Numbered from the stretch's first letter, positions 12,301 through 25,700 are shown. The stretch: DNA of 64,000 nt from Haliclona indistincta (GCA_964017065.1 OZ024784.1:10583152-10647151); one strand, 5' to 3'. Numbers and translations: made by a program. The notes: generated by a model from the sequence alone, not told the origin.

Positions 12301-12630
12301 ACATCATATCTTTGTTTGTTTATCTTGGTTATTCCAGAGTGAAACTCCATCTAGACATGGTGTTCAATCAACACTACCAAAGGTCATCGGTCATGCTGCC
12401 AGTCTTCATCATGAGTTGAATAATGATACAGTACTATGGGAAGCACAAGAGGAGGAGAACAATGAAGAAGATGCCATACAGGATGGTGCTAATCAGCTTC
12501 CAAACCTATTACCACTTCGTAAGCTGCTTTTAAATTTGCGTTTCAATTAATGTTTGCTGAATTTTTGCTTCTAGAATCCAATAATAATCCACGATCTGGG
12601 TACTCACGAAGTAGGATTGGCCGAAGATGA
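6342..12630 (+). CDS. FAM149B1: FAM149B1-like protein (DUF3719), 5' partial
   Basis: Sixteen phase-consistent exons give 599 residues plus TGA; human FAM149B1 is of similar size. Exons: 6342-6537, 6587-6726, 7475-7594, 7945-8106, 8174-8312, 8364-8412, 8998-9131, 9190-9344, 11037-11180, 11239-11308, 11502-11545, 11596-11671, 12038-12096, 12147-12222, 12338-12518, 12575-12630. The second encodes the DUF3719 core (ELDRLASETVQHMFNAIDHA, then RECLDWSGNFMHFR); the fifth has the conserved HDHGLPPITPSACVRDT and VFDQVWSE. The acceptor at 9190 is a CAGCAG-type tandem, so one codon may vary. Vertebrate FAM149B1 acts at primary cilia and is mutated in a Joubert-type ciliopathy; its biochemical activity is unknown. 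The N-terminus is missing: the first listed exon starts in phase 2, and no matching exon was found upstream. FAM149A is the alternative family member. Confidence 0.85.
9996..10602. mobile_element. TTAACCC-ended element, diverged copy
   Basis: It begins TTAACTCTTTA and ends TTAAAGGGTTAA, matching the element at 61-659 in ends, length and several internal blocks (the AAGTGCTGCGACCTCGTCA stretch and a GGCGCGCCGAAAA block). It sits in the 1.7-kb FAM149B1-like intron before the exon at 11037. An inner GGGGGGACACCCCCC palindrome is specific to this copy. Confidence 0.65.
10733..11028. repeat. Intronic repeat with GGTGCTTC end, copy in FAM149B1-like gene
   Basis: It shares blocks in order with 17420-17655: GCCTAGAAGCTGAT...TTAGAATTTCACTACAGGA, GTGATTGCTGTACAGAAA, ATAGCTGCAG and finally GGTGCTTC. 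The end lies just upstream of the exon at 11037. No coding capacity. Confidence 0.6.
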
Positions 12631-12791
12631 GACCGTAGATCATCTATGATGAGACTAACCATTTGCAGGACACACAGTTACACAGAATGTCATTGTTCAT
12701 TAAAATTAATTTTGTAAAATACATGCATACATACGTATACAGTTGGCTGCCAACACTGTGTCATGACGCGACTTTTGTTGTTCGCATGATC
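12631..12791. other. Short intergenic gap between two + strand genes
   Basis: Only about 155 bp lie between the TGA of the FAM149B1-like gene and the ITPR-like start. An ATTAAA at about 12700 could serve as the upstream poly(A) signal, and any ITPR-like promoter must lie here or inside the upstream gene. No canonical TATA element is convincing. Confidence 0.5.
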
Positions 12792-15700
12792 ATGGCCGAA
12801 TCTGTGGACGATCATGTGTTTGAGAGAGATAGTATTTTACTGTACTGCTCAGAAAAGAAAGGATTCTTGTATGTTGGAGCAAATGAGTGAGTGTTGTGTT
12901 CCTAGACACGACCGTCACGGTCCGCACATGTATCTGTAATGTTTGTTGCAGCACACGAAATGCGACGCTCACTCTTCACCAAGTAAGGGATCCACAAAAG
13001 CCAGAAATTCCATATCTCGCCTGTAAGTGTGCATGCGGCAAAGGAATTGGGCATACAGTACAATTTTATGAAGGTATTATCTCGCCTGTTGTGCGTGTCT
13101 CTGAATACTGGCGAGGCTCTTTGTCACTACTAGCTGAATCATGTTGAGTATTGCTTTCACTGTGCTGTATAATTATTACTCGAAAGTTCTTATTAGTCAT
13201 CAAATTTAGCATAAACGACATTAGCAAGATGGATGGTACATTACAAAGCGACAGTAAAATAACTTTCCATCATGTTTGCATCACTTTTAAACAACAATGC
13301 TCAAAGTATAAACCTTACTTCACTTTTATTGAATCAAATGTACCTGATCCAATGATTATCCCACCCAGCCATGCAGTGATGGCTACCTATAATGCATCAA
13401 AGAACGTATGAGTTAGCATTGTTTACCAATAAATTATTTTTGCCAATTTGTACTGCATTGCGATCAGGAGTCATTCATAACAAGTGAATATAATCACTTG
13501 AATCGCCAGATGACTTTGCCGCAAGTGATATGGTTTTCCATTGATACATAAGTGCAGATGGAGTGGAGGATGTTGTTGTTAGCCATCACGTTACAAACAA
13601 TTGTAACTCATTATTGAAACTATGTGACTCTGACTTATGTACAGGAGCTGCCATATTAATTTCACAATGCAGTGCCCATGCTAGTACTAAAATCATAAAC
13701 TTCAAATGCACCACCTAGACTTATTGGTTTGTATTATACTGGCATGGAGATCAAAAGAAAGAGGAGTTTCCTCTCCTCCCACTGGTGAAGTTGATATAAT
13801 TATTCCCTAGAGCAGTTATGAGCATCTAACTAGTAGGAGGGGTACATCGAAATAACAGCACAGATGCATACTTCAATGGGCATGGAGTACCATTTTCAGT
13901 CTCACCAGTATCTCAGGTTTAAATACCAGGCAGCAATTGTGCCTTGGTAGAGAGAATCTAACCCTTTTTAATTTTAAATTCTTCAGGAGAAGAATGATAT
14001 TATTGTTAGTAATATCAAGGGCTTGTTGAGCCACAAGCGGCGAGGCTCGATATGTCCTTATTAAGTTGGATACAATGTCCAGACAGCTCAAATCATTTGA
14101 TCTTAGGCTCCATTAGAACATGCCTCCTTGAGGGAATGGTCTAACTATAATGTATTATAATTTTTAGTTGCTGTTTTCAAGCTATTCGCTGTTCCAGAGG
14201 CTGAATCAAGAAATACAAAGGTAGTACTCTACATGTATTATGCACAATATCCTACTTATTTTTATTGTACAGTGTGATGGAAACCCACTTGTGTTTGGTC
14301 GATTAGTCAAGGTACTGAAAATAATTATTACAGATTTACCAATTCATGCACCCCATACAGCTTTTCAATATTGCTTCACAAAAGTTTGTGGCCCTTTCCA
14401 AAAACAAGGTACCTATGTCGTTCTATAGTATATTGAAATCGCCAAGCATTTTCTACTAATTTGTTATTGTGCATGCATGCTCAAATCTAACTTGCAAATG
14501 CTACCCTTATTGGTTGGTAGAGACAGAACATGTCAATGTTCTAAAGTGTAAGAATTTCAATGCTGGATTCCTTGCACCAATGTGACGTGAATGCAATGAT
14601 CTAAACTTCCTTCATTCACACTATGTATTGAACATAAAACTGTTAACATGAGTGGTATAGGACAAGGTAGTTACTTTTGTAGACTATCAAGATGCCTGCC
14701 AGAACAATTTGGTGTGCATTGCTATTATAAAATCGGCAGTTAGCTGTCTTTAAGTCAGCCTTCATTAATGATAGGCTACAGCTTTAGGTTATAGGATACT
14801 AGGGCTGTGGACAGTCAGCTATTTGTGGCTAGTCTGCATTGCATTTTGTTTTGCATTATTGTAACCAAAATAAGGTTCTGGGAGGAAATATAAAGAAAGC
14901 TACTTCGTTTGCATGCAAGATTATGTATTCTTGCTGCAAGGGTTCATAATCTTGCAATGCCAATGTTCTAAAGTGTAAGAATTTCAATGCTGGATTCCTT
15001 GCACCAATGCCCAAAATTGTCCTCCTACTCAAGGATATGATCGAACATCTCAACCTGGCTACAGAATGTTTATTGACATGTTTATTGTGTAAGAGTGTGA
15101 GAATAGCACTGAATGCATGAGACTCGTGCATATTGTGTGATGCCTGGTGCACCACACTCCAGGTGATATGCACTCACTGATGGGGCTTTTGATTTCTATA
15201 GCTTCTATTATAGATACACCTCTACCTCAGTGTATTACCTACATGTACTGTACTACAGACTAGAGAGACTGATTCGTCAGTGTTTGTTATACGATCTCCT
15301 CAGGGAACAGAATCTAGAGGAAAAGATGTGAGATTTATTTTAATTGTTATACAAAATTAATGTGATTATTACTGATAAATGCAGGTACGCTTGTTTAATG
15401 AGATAAGACTTGAGAGTGCCAACAACAGAGGGGCATGCTTGTCTTTTGAATATGATTTGTCCTCTAAAAGGTAGTACTATACAAAAATTAATGGCTGTTG
15501 CTATTACTATAATAATAATATAGCCTTCAAGCTCATTTAAAAGGTTCAGGAATGAAGTTTGTTGTGTATCGGCATGCTAAGGAGAGTGAAGTATCTGATG
15601 AATTATTAATGGTAAGTTTGACTGCAAGAACAAATGTGACTCTACAATAGTTAATGTAGGCTGGCCAGCCAGTAATGCTACACAATCTAAAGCGAGATGG

Positions 15701-16700
15701 TGAACTTAGTGCTGGTAGCTGCTTTTTAAGATCAGACTCAGACAGAACAGGTAAACAACAATAATGATAATCTTAATAGGCAACCTGTCTCTTGTATAGT
15801 TGAGTGCCGACGAAGGGCTAAGGTGCATGGAGTAGAGAGAATTCCTCCTCAGAGTGGGGACACTTTCTGGCAGTTGCAGCTAATGGATAAACCTTACAGT
15901 GGTAATATTTTTAATGAGTAGTACATACACACAAGTGATGCAACTGATATCATTGCCGATCAGCAATGATAGGGATGGCTGCTATAGCCTATTCATGTTG
16001 CAGCTATTCATGTGTAAAAATTATATCTTTACTGTTATACATTTCTTATAAATAATTATTAGCAAGGGTATCCCACCTCATTAATGACATGCACATGCAG
16101 GAAGACCACTTCAATGGAATGATAGGTGCAGAATTCAGCATTTACCTAGTCAGCTGTATGTGACTATAATTGAAGTACCTGGTATTAAAGATATGTATCA
16201 GGTATGTTGTTCATGTAATTCTATAAAGAAAAGTTCACCCTTTGTGGTACTACAGGTGGCACTACAGGAGATATGTTGTGATAGTGATGATGATCAGTAT
16301 TTATCTAATGTGTCTTTCATTCTTTTACCTCCCCAAAGTGAAGTAGGCTTGTTTGGGTTTATTAAAGGCCTAAAACTATTATTTTATTTATTAGATCCAA
16401 AATCAAGATAGTGAAAAAAAAATATTTCAAGGCAACTATTTGGTGTTTCAACATGAAGCAACAGAGAGAAAGATTGCTGTTCCTGGTATATTTAATGAAA
16501 ATTACTTTTTATTTATGTTTGTTATCTGCCCAGTGACAACAAAAGAAATTGACTTGCGGCATAGATTTTATTCTAACAACAGACGACTTAATGTATGCCT
16601 TGCACGGCATTGATTTCATCGTTTCTATGGGTGTAATCTCTAGGTGTTTACAGTTCAAAAAGACGCTTCAAGTGACATGACTGTTTTCAATATACACAAG
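12792..16700 (+). CDS. ITPR: ITPR-like exons 1-16: N-terminal beta-trefoil and MIR region
   Basis: Exons: 12792-12886, 12952-13022, 13197-13405, 14182-14220, 14273-14311, 14361-14408, 15259-15327, 15385-15470, 15524-15611, 15660-15750, 15800-15901, 16101-16201, 16256-16342, 16395-16485, 16534-16592, 16644-16700 (about residues 1-444). Recognisable ITPR echoes are FGRLV|KLFNIASQKFVAL (compare YGNVIQLLHLKSNKYL), QPVMLHNL...CFLR and FWQLQL. At the positions aligned by eye to human R241 and K249 this protein has M254 and G262; R265 is matched by R272. Exon 6 starts at 14361: an alternative acceptor at 14334 would make a 22-bp intron, far below any other here. Confidence 0.8.
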
Positions 16701-19700
16701 GTAAACCGTAATGCATGTAATTGACTAGCAACACACTGTATGTGTCTGTGCATTCGAACAATGATTTCACTCTGTGGTAACATGTGACAGCATCATATTA
16801 AGTGCTATAGTGGTGTATTGCATAAAACAGCCTGTCCTAGCCTTCAGCATCTTGTTTGGCCTAGTTTGTTGGCCCAGTTTGTAAGAGTCGATCATTTGTC
16901 TGTTGAAAGTGTCAGTTTGCATTTTGCTTAGATCCCAATGGAGGTTGTTTTTGATTTCTATGCTGCTACTGTGTGGGCATCTGGATTACACAAAATAGCA
17001 GAAAAGGTGAGTATTATGGTATACTGACCATTTTTATGGGTCATGGGCGGAGCCACAGGTTTTTTTGCGTGTATGTATGTCTGTCTGTCGGCAGGATTTC
17101 TCGTCGCTCGCTGAAAACTAAGCGCTGAAACAAGAACCACTGACAAAAATCGATGCTTGCTTTGATTTGTGAATTTCGATTATAGAGCTTATTGCGTAAA
17201 GTTACAGCGTAGATGGCTCACCAGGATTGTTGTTGGTGCTGTGGATTTCTATAAAAGACAAGATTGTCTACTGCTGGCAGCCTTGCAGCTAGTGAGTTCG
17301 TCTTTACCTCAGAACAGCGTGGCAGACTTGTACGTTCTCGAGTTATGGCGTAATTTGCTTACCTCGCGATCGATGGCCGTTGCGGGCGATCGATCTAGAG
17401 TTCTCGTATACAAACTATCCACAGTTGACTGCCTAGAAGCTGATAGGTTAGAATTTCACTACAGGATAACAGCGCATGTCTAAAGAAGTTGTGTACGTGT
17501 AAGCAAGCTATGGACGCTGCGTATCTCGCATGCCGGTGTGCTGTGCCCTGCACTGCATTGTGATTGCTGTACAGAAAGGTATAATAGCTGCAGCTTACAT
17601 GTACTGTGTATGTGAAATGATCCTGAGGCATCTGCACCTTTGGTGCTTCATTTTATCTTGCAGTTGAGGATAAGTGAGAATATTAACTTCGAAAGTATGA
17701 AAACATTTAAGGAAAGCATGTCTTCAGTTGTGATTTGGATACAAGAAGGACAGATCCCATCAAGAAGAGCTGACATGTTACGAACATTAAACGTAAGTAT
17801 TAAATAATATCTACATTCATATTTACAGTGGAAGCTGCTAACACTTAGGTCATTGAAGTGTTTTTTGGGTTACTGAAGGATTGTTCAGAACTCGTTGATA
17901 GTACAGAAGGTGTTGAAGAAACAGATGTGTTCAGGTTAATTAACTCAGTATGAATAACATACTTGTAATTAACACTGTTCATGCATGTTTTAGATACAGA
18001 GTTATGCTAACAAGCGTTGTTGATACTATGAAAAAGTACATTCTGATTGCTAAACCCAAGTCTCGCAGATACTTTATTCAGGATGCAATTCTCAAACCTC
18101 TTTTTCTAAAGGTAAGACATTGCTCATGAATTCTGCAGTGCAATAATTGTTGCATACTCTTAAGCCTACTTCTAGAGCAGCTATTGAAGATGTTCTTTCT
18201 TTGCTTGTGAAGCTAGACACGTATGTGCAAAATATTGCATTCTTTGATTATAAATTGAACTATTAAAAAGGGTTGTTGCAGACAAAATGTCTGAATTTAT
18301 TTTCAAACATAACCTTGATGAAATTGTCCAAGTGAGCATAACAAATAATATTTTTTAGTTCACCATGTATTTACAGATGGAAAGAGATTCACAAGGATTT
18401 TTGATGGCTCTTAGTTCTAGTAGTTTTACCAAAAATGCAACAAAAATTCAGAGTAAGTCAGAACATGCCTTATTATGTTACTGATATTACTATACTACAG
18501 ATATACTTTTTTTGAATATGCAAAACTATCCTAAGACACCTGAAGATGAAATGAACCTGGAGACTGTGACAAGGTCCACTGAGACGATATCCCAATATAG
18601 TGGCACTACTATTGACAGATTCTGGAGAACATTTGTGAGATGTTCAATGATTTGTTACTCTTACCAATAATTTTTTATAGGAATATAAAAGATTAACATG
18701 GTCTGAGCCATTGAAAGGGGCAGGAGTACGTGCTATTAAAATGGTGGATACACCCGAAGTTATACAAAATATGCAGAAAAACATCTTGCAACATTTGAGA
18801 AATAATAAGGTTTTTTTATTATAAAATTCATTTTAAAATGTTGTTCTTAAAACTCTAGATTATACAAGTAACAAAGGATTCTGTTCCAACAAATTCGTAC
18901 ACCTCTCAGTTGCTTGGTATTTTAGAGTCATTGGTGAACTATGGTTTCTATAGCACAGAAGAGCATTTAACAATTATACCTCATCTTGTAGATGTTCTTG
19001 ATAATAGTACAGGTGAATATTTCAGTGGGCTTGCTTATTGTATATTACAGTCAGGCAGATAACATTATGTGAAGGAATTGTGGGTTTTTATATAGAAGTA
19101 TGAATTTGCATAATTACAATTATTATTTGGAATGTGGAGAACTTCAGATTTGATGTGATTTGACTTCGGAACTGTTATATTTCTGTAGATTACTATCCTC
19201 AAAGAACACTCAATCGCTTGGGCAATAGACAAGGCATTTCACATTTACTATAATGAGCTTTATTAATGAAGTATTTACACAGGAACTATCACTAGACCCA
19301 ATCGTTACTCAACAGTTGAGGAAGAACATACAAGGTATAAGAGCACATCTGAAAACAGACCTGTGATCAAGATTAAGACTATGTGAGATATCTATTTACA
19401 TTGTAATCATGTTGTGAAGACTATTTTTGTAGTGGTGTGAGAGTTTTGCAAAAGTTTCATCAAATATTGATTTATATTTCTATTCAGGTTTGTGGAAAGT
19501 TTCATTATTATATCCCAGTTGACCAAAAGATCAAATTGTTTTCTGTGTGTTTTATAGTGGAGGGTGATAAGATACCAAAGTATTCATTTGACCGATACTG
19601 AGAATCATCGGTATCTATCTTTTGGTCCACACCCCCAATCATGATGTACTAATTGATTCTCCACCGAATTTTAGATGAATAATAATCATTACCAGAAGCA

Positions 19701-22700
19701 AATGCACATTAAAAGTTTTGGTATACCCCACAAGTGGAGTATTTCGCATACACACTTGCGAGATTATGAGTAGCAGATAAACAAACAGACATCATATTTA
19801 ATGTCCTTATTAGAGGGGTGTCTTGATTTAAGGGTTTGTTATGCACCGATTTGGGATTGTATGTAGTGTCCAGTGGGTGTCCTTATTCAACAGTGAGGAG
19901 TTCCACTGTACTATCTTATGTCTTATGCCTGCCTTGTGTTTTCCAGAGACTATTATATGATTTCAAGTATCTACTGGAGCGCACTAACTTTAGCTTAGAA
20001 GAGTCAATTGTCATACCTTCTGAGGTGGTTGGTAGCAGACAGAGATACTATGAACAGCTCAGTATGAATTTAAGTGAAGAAAATCTCTTGAGTTTATCAA
20101 CAACAAGTCGTTACACACCTCCACCAGAGAGTTTGATGTCATTGCTTGACTCAAGCAAACTATTTCACTATTTCAGGTTAGAGAATGCAAAGTTAGAATT
20201 ATTTTATTATCATGCACTTAACAAATTTATCAACAGTAATCCAGATGATGCAACACAACGTCTCGAGTTTTTACTTGATGATGCTGCATACTCAGTTTTT
20301 AGCACAGCTGAAGGCTGTAAACTTGTGCATATTCTACTTGATCTACTGCACTACAATGATAGCGAGCTATGCTTGTCTGCTGCTCAACTACTGTTTGAGA
20401 TGCACCACAAAAAATCTGCCATACTATTTGCAGCTCAAGATGTTTACCTTGTTGATCCTACTTTAAGTGGGTTTATGCAGAAAGTTCTTCCTTTAGCCTG
20501 TAAAACTGATAATGACAAGGTCATACACAAAATGCTGCGAGGTGTTGTTCATCAAGAAGCTAATCCTCACCTGCTTGAAATACTGGATGAGTTATGCCTG
20601 GATTGTGTAGAAGAAAATGATGAAAATGAGCCTGCTGTTTGCCAGCAATCTATTCTTTATAGTTCAGGTCAGCTTAAATACATTGCTCTGCTAATCTATA
20701 TGTCTTTATTGAGGCATGCTAGTGCCTCCTTAAGGGTGGCTACAATGCAAGAGGGTATGTGTGTCGCCATCTTGTGTATGTATAAGTAAAATGGTGCTTA
20801 ATTCCTTAATTTCATGCATATTCTAGTCTCTAAAACTTTTTGTCACTAAGTGTTTATGCACACACATTCCTTTGTTTTGAGCGACAGGAATTCAAAAACA
20901 ATTATTAGAATGAGAAAATAAAGTGAAGCCTAACGGTAAACCCATAGTTTCATTTACAATAATGTAAAATAGCAGAAAGGGCTATTCTTTGGTGGTGCTT
21001 ATTGCAAGAGAAACTTTTCCACCAATGGTTTTGAACTGTGGGTCCATACTACAAATCTGTTCATCTTGTTTTCCTTTTCGGCAAAGTATAGTTCAATATC
21101 ATGCATGTACTGAGCCTCTTTGTTTTCAGCATTAGCTTAGTTTCCTGTTGGTGATGGCTTTCTCTATGAATGAACGAACAAGTGACAGAGGGTTAAACCA
21201 ACAAGAGGGGAATGACAGAGGGGTACCGTAACCCTTGTGCATGCTCCAAGGGTTAAAATTAAAAAGATTTCTATCGAGTTGTAGGGACAAAGAAACCTAC
21301 CACTGGTCCACAATTTAAACCAACAAGAAAATGGTAACATGCTTGACTGTATAATAGACCATGCATCCTACAGTGGCTGCACATAATTATGGACTCTCAG
21401 TCAACACCAGCATTCATGGCCTATAGCCAGTAAAGCCTTGTTAATTGGTTCCTTCTTGGTTTACATTATGGACCAGTGGTATATTTCTTCATCACTACAT
21501 CCTTTTGATTTCAATAGAAATCTTTTTAATTTTCTTGTGAGATATGATATGAGCTGTTGTCAAAATACTCACTATTCTATAAGGGTGCTGAACGGTTTCA
21601 ACACTAAATTTTGTTTGTGTAAAGCAATCTCAGATTATCCCAGGTTGCAGGTTACATTACACACAGCATTTTAAAGACGCAGTCTTCTCTCTTGCATTGC
21701 AAACAGTAGTGCTGACAATCATTGGTAAAGTTACAAACCTGGTAAAACTTGAGTTTTGTCGTTTCCTTTCAGCACAACGAAACTCTTCTGGCATGCACGT
21801 GCCTTTAGAACATGATCTGCTGTAAGCAGGTGTTAGACACCGTTTGTTTTGCTTGCATGGATCACATACACTATCTATACATAGATTCGATGACACTGTC
21901 AACAGTTAGCATGTAGATATTGCATTCTCTTGGCTCTAGAGCTCTTAAAACAGTAGTTATCTACATGTAGGATCACCACTTCAATGTTTTTTAGCCAACA
22001 ATAGGTTTTTTGCAGGTACCGATGGTTCAAAGTGCATGTAAGACTAGAGATTATTACATTAATTTTACGATTTGCAAAAGTGAAAACACAAGTACTCTAC
22101 TGTATTAGTGAGTTATTAGGCCCATGCGCTTATATTTCCACAGGCCTGGTAAAGTTAAAGTGGAACCCCTCTAATCGAACACCATTGAGACCCATAAATA
22201 GTGTCCTTATTAGGAAGGTGTCCTGATTTCAGGAGTTGTTATACGTATTGATTTGGGATCATATGTAGTGTCCACATTACAGTGGGTGTCTTTATTTCAG
22301 GGGTGTCCACTGTAAGCACGTAGTAAACACTGTGGACCAGTATATTAGTTTATTTCTGAGCAGACATCTATACATCTTCTGATTTTGTCTCCATAACTAC
22401 ATTATTCTTATTAGGTCTATTTCTGCTAATACTTGACTATGTATTAAAATATGGCTCTAGTGGTGACAATTCACACATAAAATGCAAAACAAAATGTTAT
22501 GAGCTTTTGAGAAAAATCACTCGGAAAAATCCTAAGGCAAGTCTAATTGTTTTATAATATTATTATTATAAGTGGAATTAACAGGCACAGCTCAGAGTAT
22601 TTGAAGACATTACTGACTTAATGAAAGAAAAATCATGTGTGTTTGCAATGGCTGAACTATTAACTGAGGCAAGTATCATAACACACTAACAGATTATGAA

Positions 22701-25700
22701 CACTTTCTTTCAGGTCTTTTCTTTCAATTCTGAAATATGCATGATGCTTTGCAATCTGGATGCTGGACTAAAAGAGTTTTTAACAGAGGCAATTTCTAGT
22801 GCTCACTCTGACCAGCATGAGCTAGTACACATTATGAATGTTGTTGTTATGGTATGAAAGTACTGATCACACATTATAATCGGTGTAGACAATAATTATT
22901 TTCAGGGCAATCCATTGTGCAGAAATCAAGTAGCTCAATTGATAAAGGAAGCTGGTGAGAGTGACTTGTCACATCTCATATGTGAAAACAAGGAAGGCCG
23001 GATACAACTTTTGTGTTTAAAACCAAATGAGGTGATTACAGTAACAATAGTGCAGAACATTGCCTGATGCTCATGATTGGCAAGCACTTTTTCTGCAAAC
23101 AGGGTAATGTTGATGATCGTAGTAACCTTTGTCTATTACTAAACATTGTTGATGTTCTCGCCACTTGCTGCACTGGAGAGTTTCTCAAGTCTGAAATAAT
23201 TGCTGAGAATATAATTCCTTTTGATGAAATTCTAGAGTAAGTAATTTTTAAATGCAATCATTATAAACTCAATTTTTACGTGCAGAGTGCTTTTTCATCC
23301 TCATATACCACTTGAGAATAAAAAACCATTCACTGCATTACTGAACTGGGCATTTCTAGAGACTGAGAGAGACTCATTATCATATATCAAGCAGTTGGTT
23401 ATGAATGAGTAAGGATCTAGGCTATTTTGCATTTCATATTGTTTTCAATTGTGCAGGAACTTCAAACTACATTTGGAAGAGATTATACTTATGATTAGTA
23501 CATTCTTAGAAGATAGTCAGCTAATGAAATTAACAGAAGTGCATAGAAATTTACGAGCTCTTGGCAAGCGTCACTTTAGTGTAGCTGGTTGGATGAAACA
23601 TTGTTCAAATTCACCTATCATAATTAATGCCAGCAAGTACACTGCATCCTTGGCAGGCTTATTATTGTACTTGCTGCAAGGCCTTATTCCTACAATTTTA
23701 TCGCTGCTATCCGATAAACTGAACAGATTTAGTAACTTTTCTGAAATGTTGCAAACACTGAAGGCATTTGGAGAGTGCTTGATGGTTAGTGAGACTTTTT
23801 ATGCATAATTATTGAAAATAATTAATTTTGTAAAGAAATTTCAACATTTTTTGAGTGAACCAGACTATGCAGAGGCTACTATGAAATGCCTAAACAAAAT
23901 TGGATTTATTCTGCGTGGTAATGTCTCTACGGAAGTATATTCCAGATATATGCTAGTAAGGTTTAATTAGCAGTTTATAGCACATTGTAACAAAAATGAA
24001 CATTTTACAGGGTATTCATAGAACCAAATTTTCAGTGCAGACAGTGTTGCCTAAAAATGCAAAAAGCAAGTGTGTTCTTTTGAATGAAAAGCTGCAAGAG
24101 TTTGTCATAAATTACCAAATGGCCTGTTCTGGAACACTCTATTCAGGTAGAATACTTGACTACACTAATAACTGTATTATTTTTGTAAACCAGGAAATGT
24201 ATGCATGCATCCTTATCCTTTCAAGCCAGGATTTGACCGGCTTGTTGATTTATTTGAACTTGACAGCTGGTAATGACTGCTAAATACTAATTACCATAAT
24301 TTTGCTCAATTATAGCACTTCAGACTGTGGAGAATCAAATATAAAAAATCTTCTTAAATTGTTAGAGTAAGTTAAATAAATATGTACGTCAACAAAGTTT
24401 CTTACAGCATAATTTATGTCAAGATTCATCGCCAAATCAAGGGAAAGGAAAGATCTGAATTAGACAGATTATTGCATGTAACTCTGCATGTACTGACAGC
24501 TGTGCTACAACGAAAAGTTACCATGGTTGAACAAGCTGAGAATCAACAAATGCGAAGAGTGTAAGGCTATATCTTGATACCTAAATAGTTTGTGTAAACA
24601 CTATTATTATAGCATATACGAGCAGCATCTGAAACCATTGCAAGGCCATCTTCTTAAGATTCATGCTCATGAAAAGACTATGAAATTTTTGTCTCATCCA
24701 ATTGAATCAATATCATACCTGGTATAAAGCACTTGTTGAAATAATACTTGTTCTATTTTTATGTTAAAAAGGTGATCATATTTATGAAACAACTCTTGTT
24801 TTTTGGAAATTCTCAAGCACAAGAAATGATTGGTGTTCTTCTGTCATCAGACAGATCAAGAGTGCTTTTTTCCAAATTCAGGAATATTTTGGAAGGTGTA
24901 GGCGCACCAAGGTACTCTGGAATATGATTTTGCTTTTTTATTATTTTTATTTTTATTTTTATTTAGTACTGATTTGCAAGCATCTATTCCAGTGGTAAGT
25001 TAATATTATCAGTTATGCAATGATTATGCCGTTTGCTGTCTTGTAGTATGTGTCAGACGATCCTATGGCAGTAAGTTATATTAATCACATAATTATTCTG
25101 ACAATTATGCCAAATGCAGAGAACCAGGAAAAGATCTTATACAGTACCGCCTACTCCTCCTGGTCAGTTTACTGTATTAATAATTATTTCTATTTGCTTT
25201 CATTAACAGTAAAATTCTCCAAGAGACCTACTTCACAAGAAATTAAAGTATGTAGCTACCTTACATTATTCCATTTTGTTGTATTATGTTAGGCTGTGCC
25301 ACTTGAATACTTGCAACCATCTCCTTCTGCAAGTCATTTTCTAGAAAATGTAGTAGAGGAAGTTGAACTCGATGTAAAAATGAAAGAAAGGTCTATTGAA
25401 AGTCTAGGAGCTACAGGTGTATAAATTTTAAACTGTATTACAATTAATTTTATAATGCAACACTATGCAGGTGAAACTACGCCACTGATTGAGAAAGTGT
25501 GTTAACAGAGTAGTAATTACTTTAACTTCCTATTAATTTTTTCATAGACAACATGTTCGAGCACCATTGCTAATTTTGTTACTGAACCAGAAGACACTGA
25601 TAACCAAACTTCTATTGCTGATGAACACACCACTGTTGATGAAGTGAGTAACATGATTTCTCATAATTATTTACTTAACTTAATTACACTACAGACCAAC

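Noticed and set aside
14312..14333. 22-bp intron between ITPR-like exons 5 and 6
   Set aside because: Splice signals exist, but all other introns are at least 41 bp, and the 49-bp alternative gives a better alignment.
14240..14428. 62-codon continuous frame across ITPR-like exons 5 and 6
   Set aside because: The second half in that frame is unlike any ITPR. Splicing 14312-14360 (49 bp) restores LFNIASQKFVAL, which aligns to the family without gaps.
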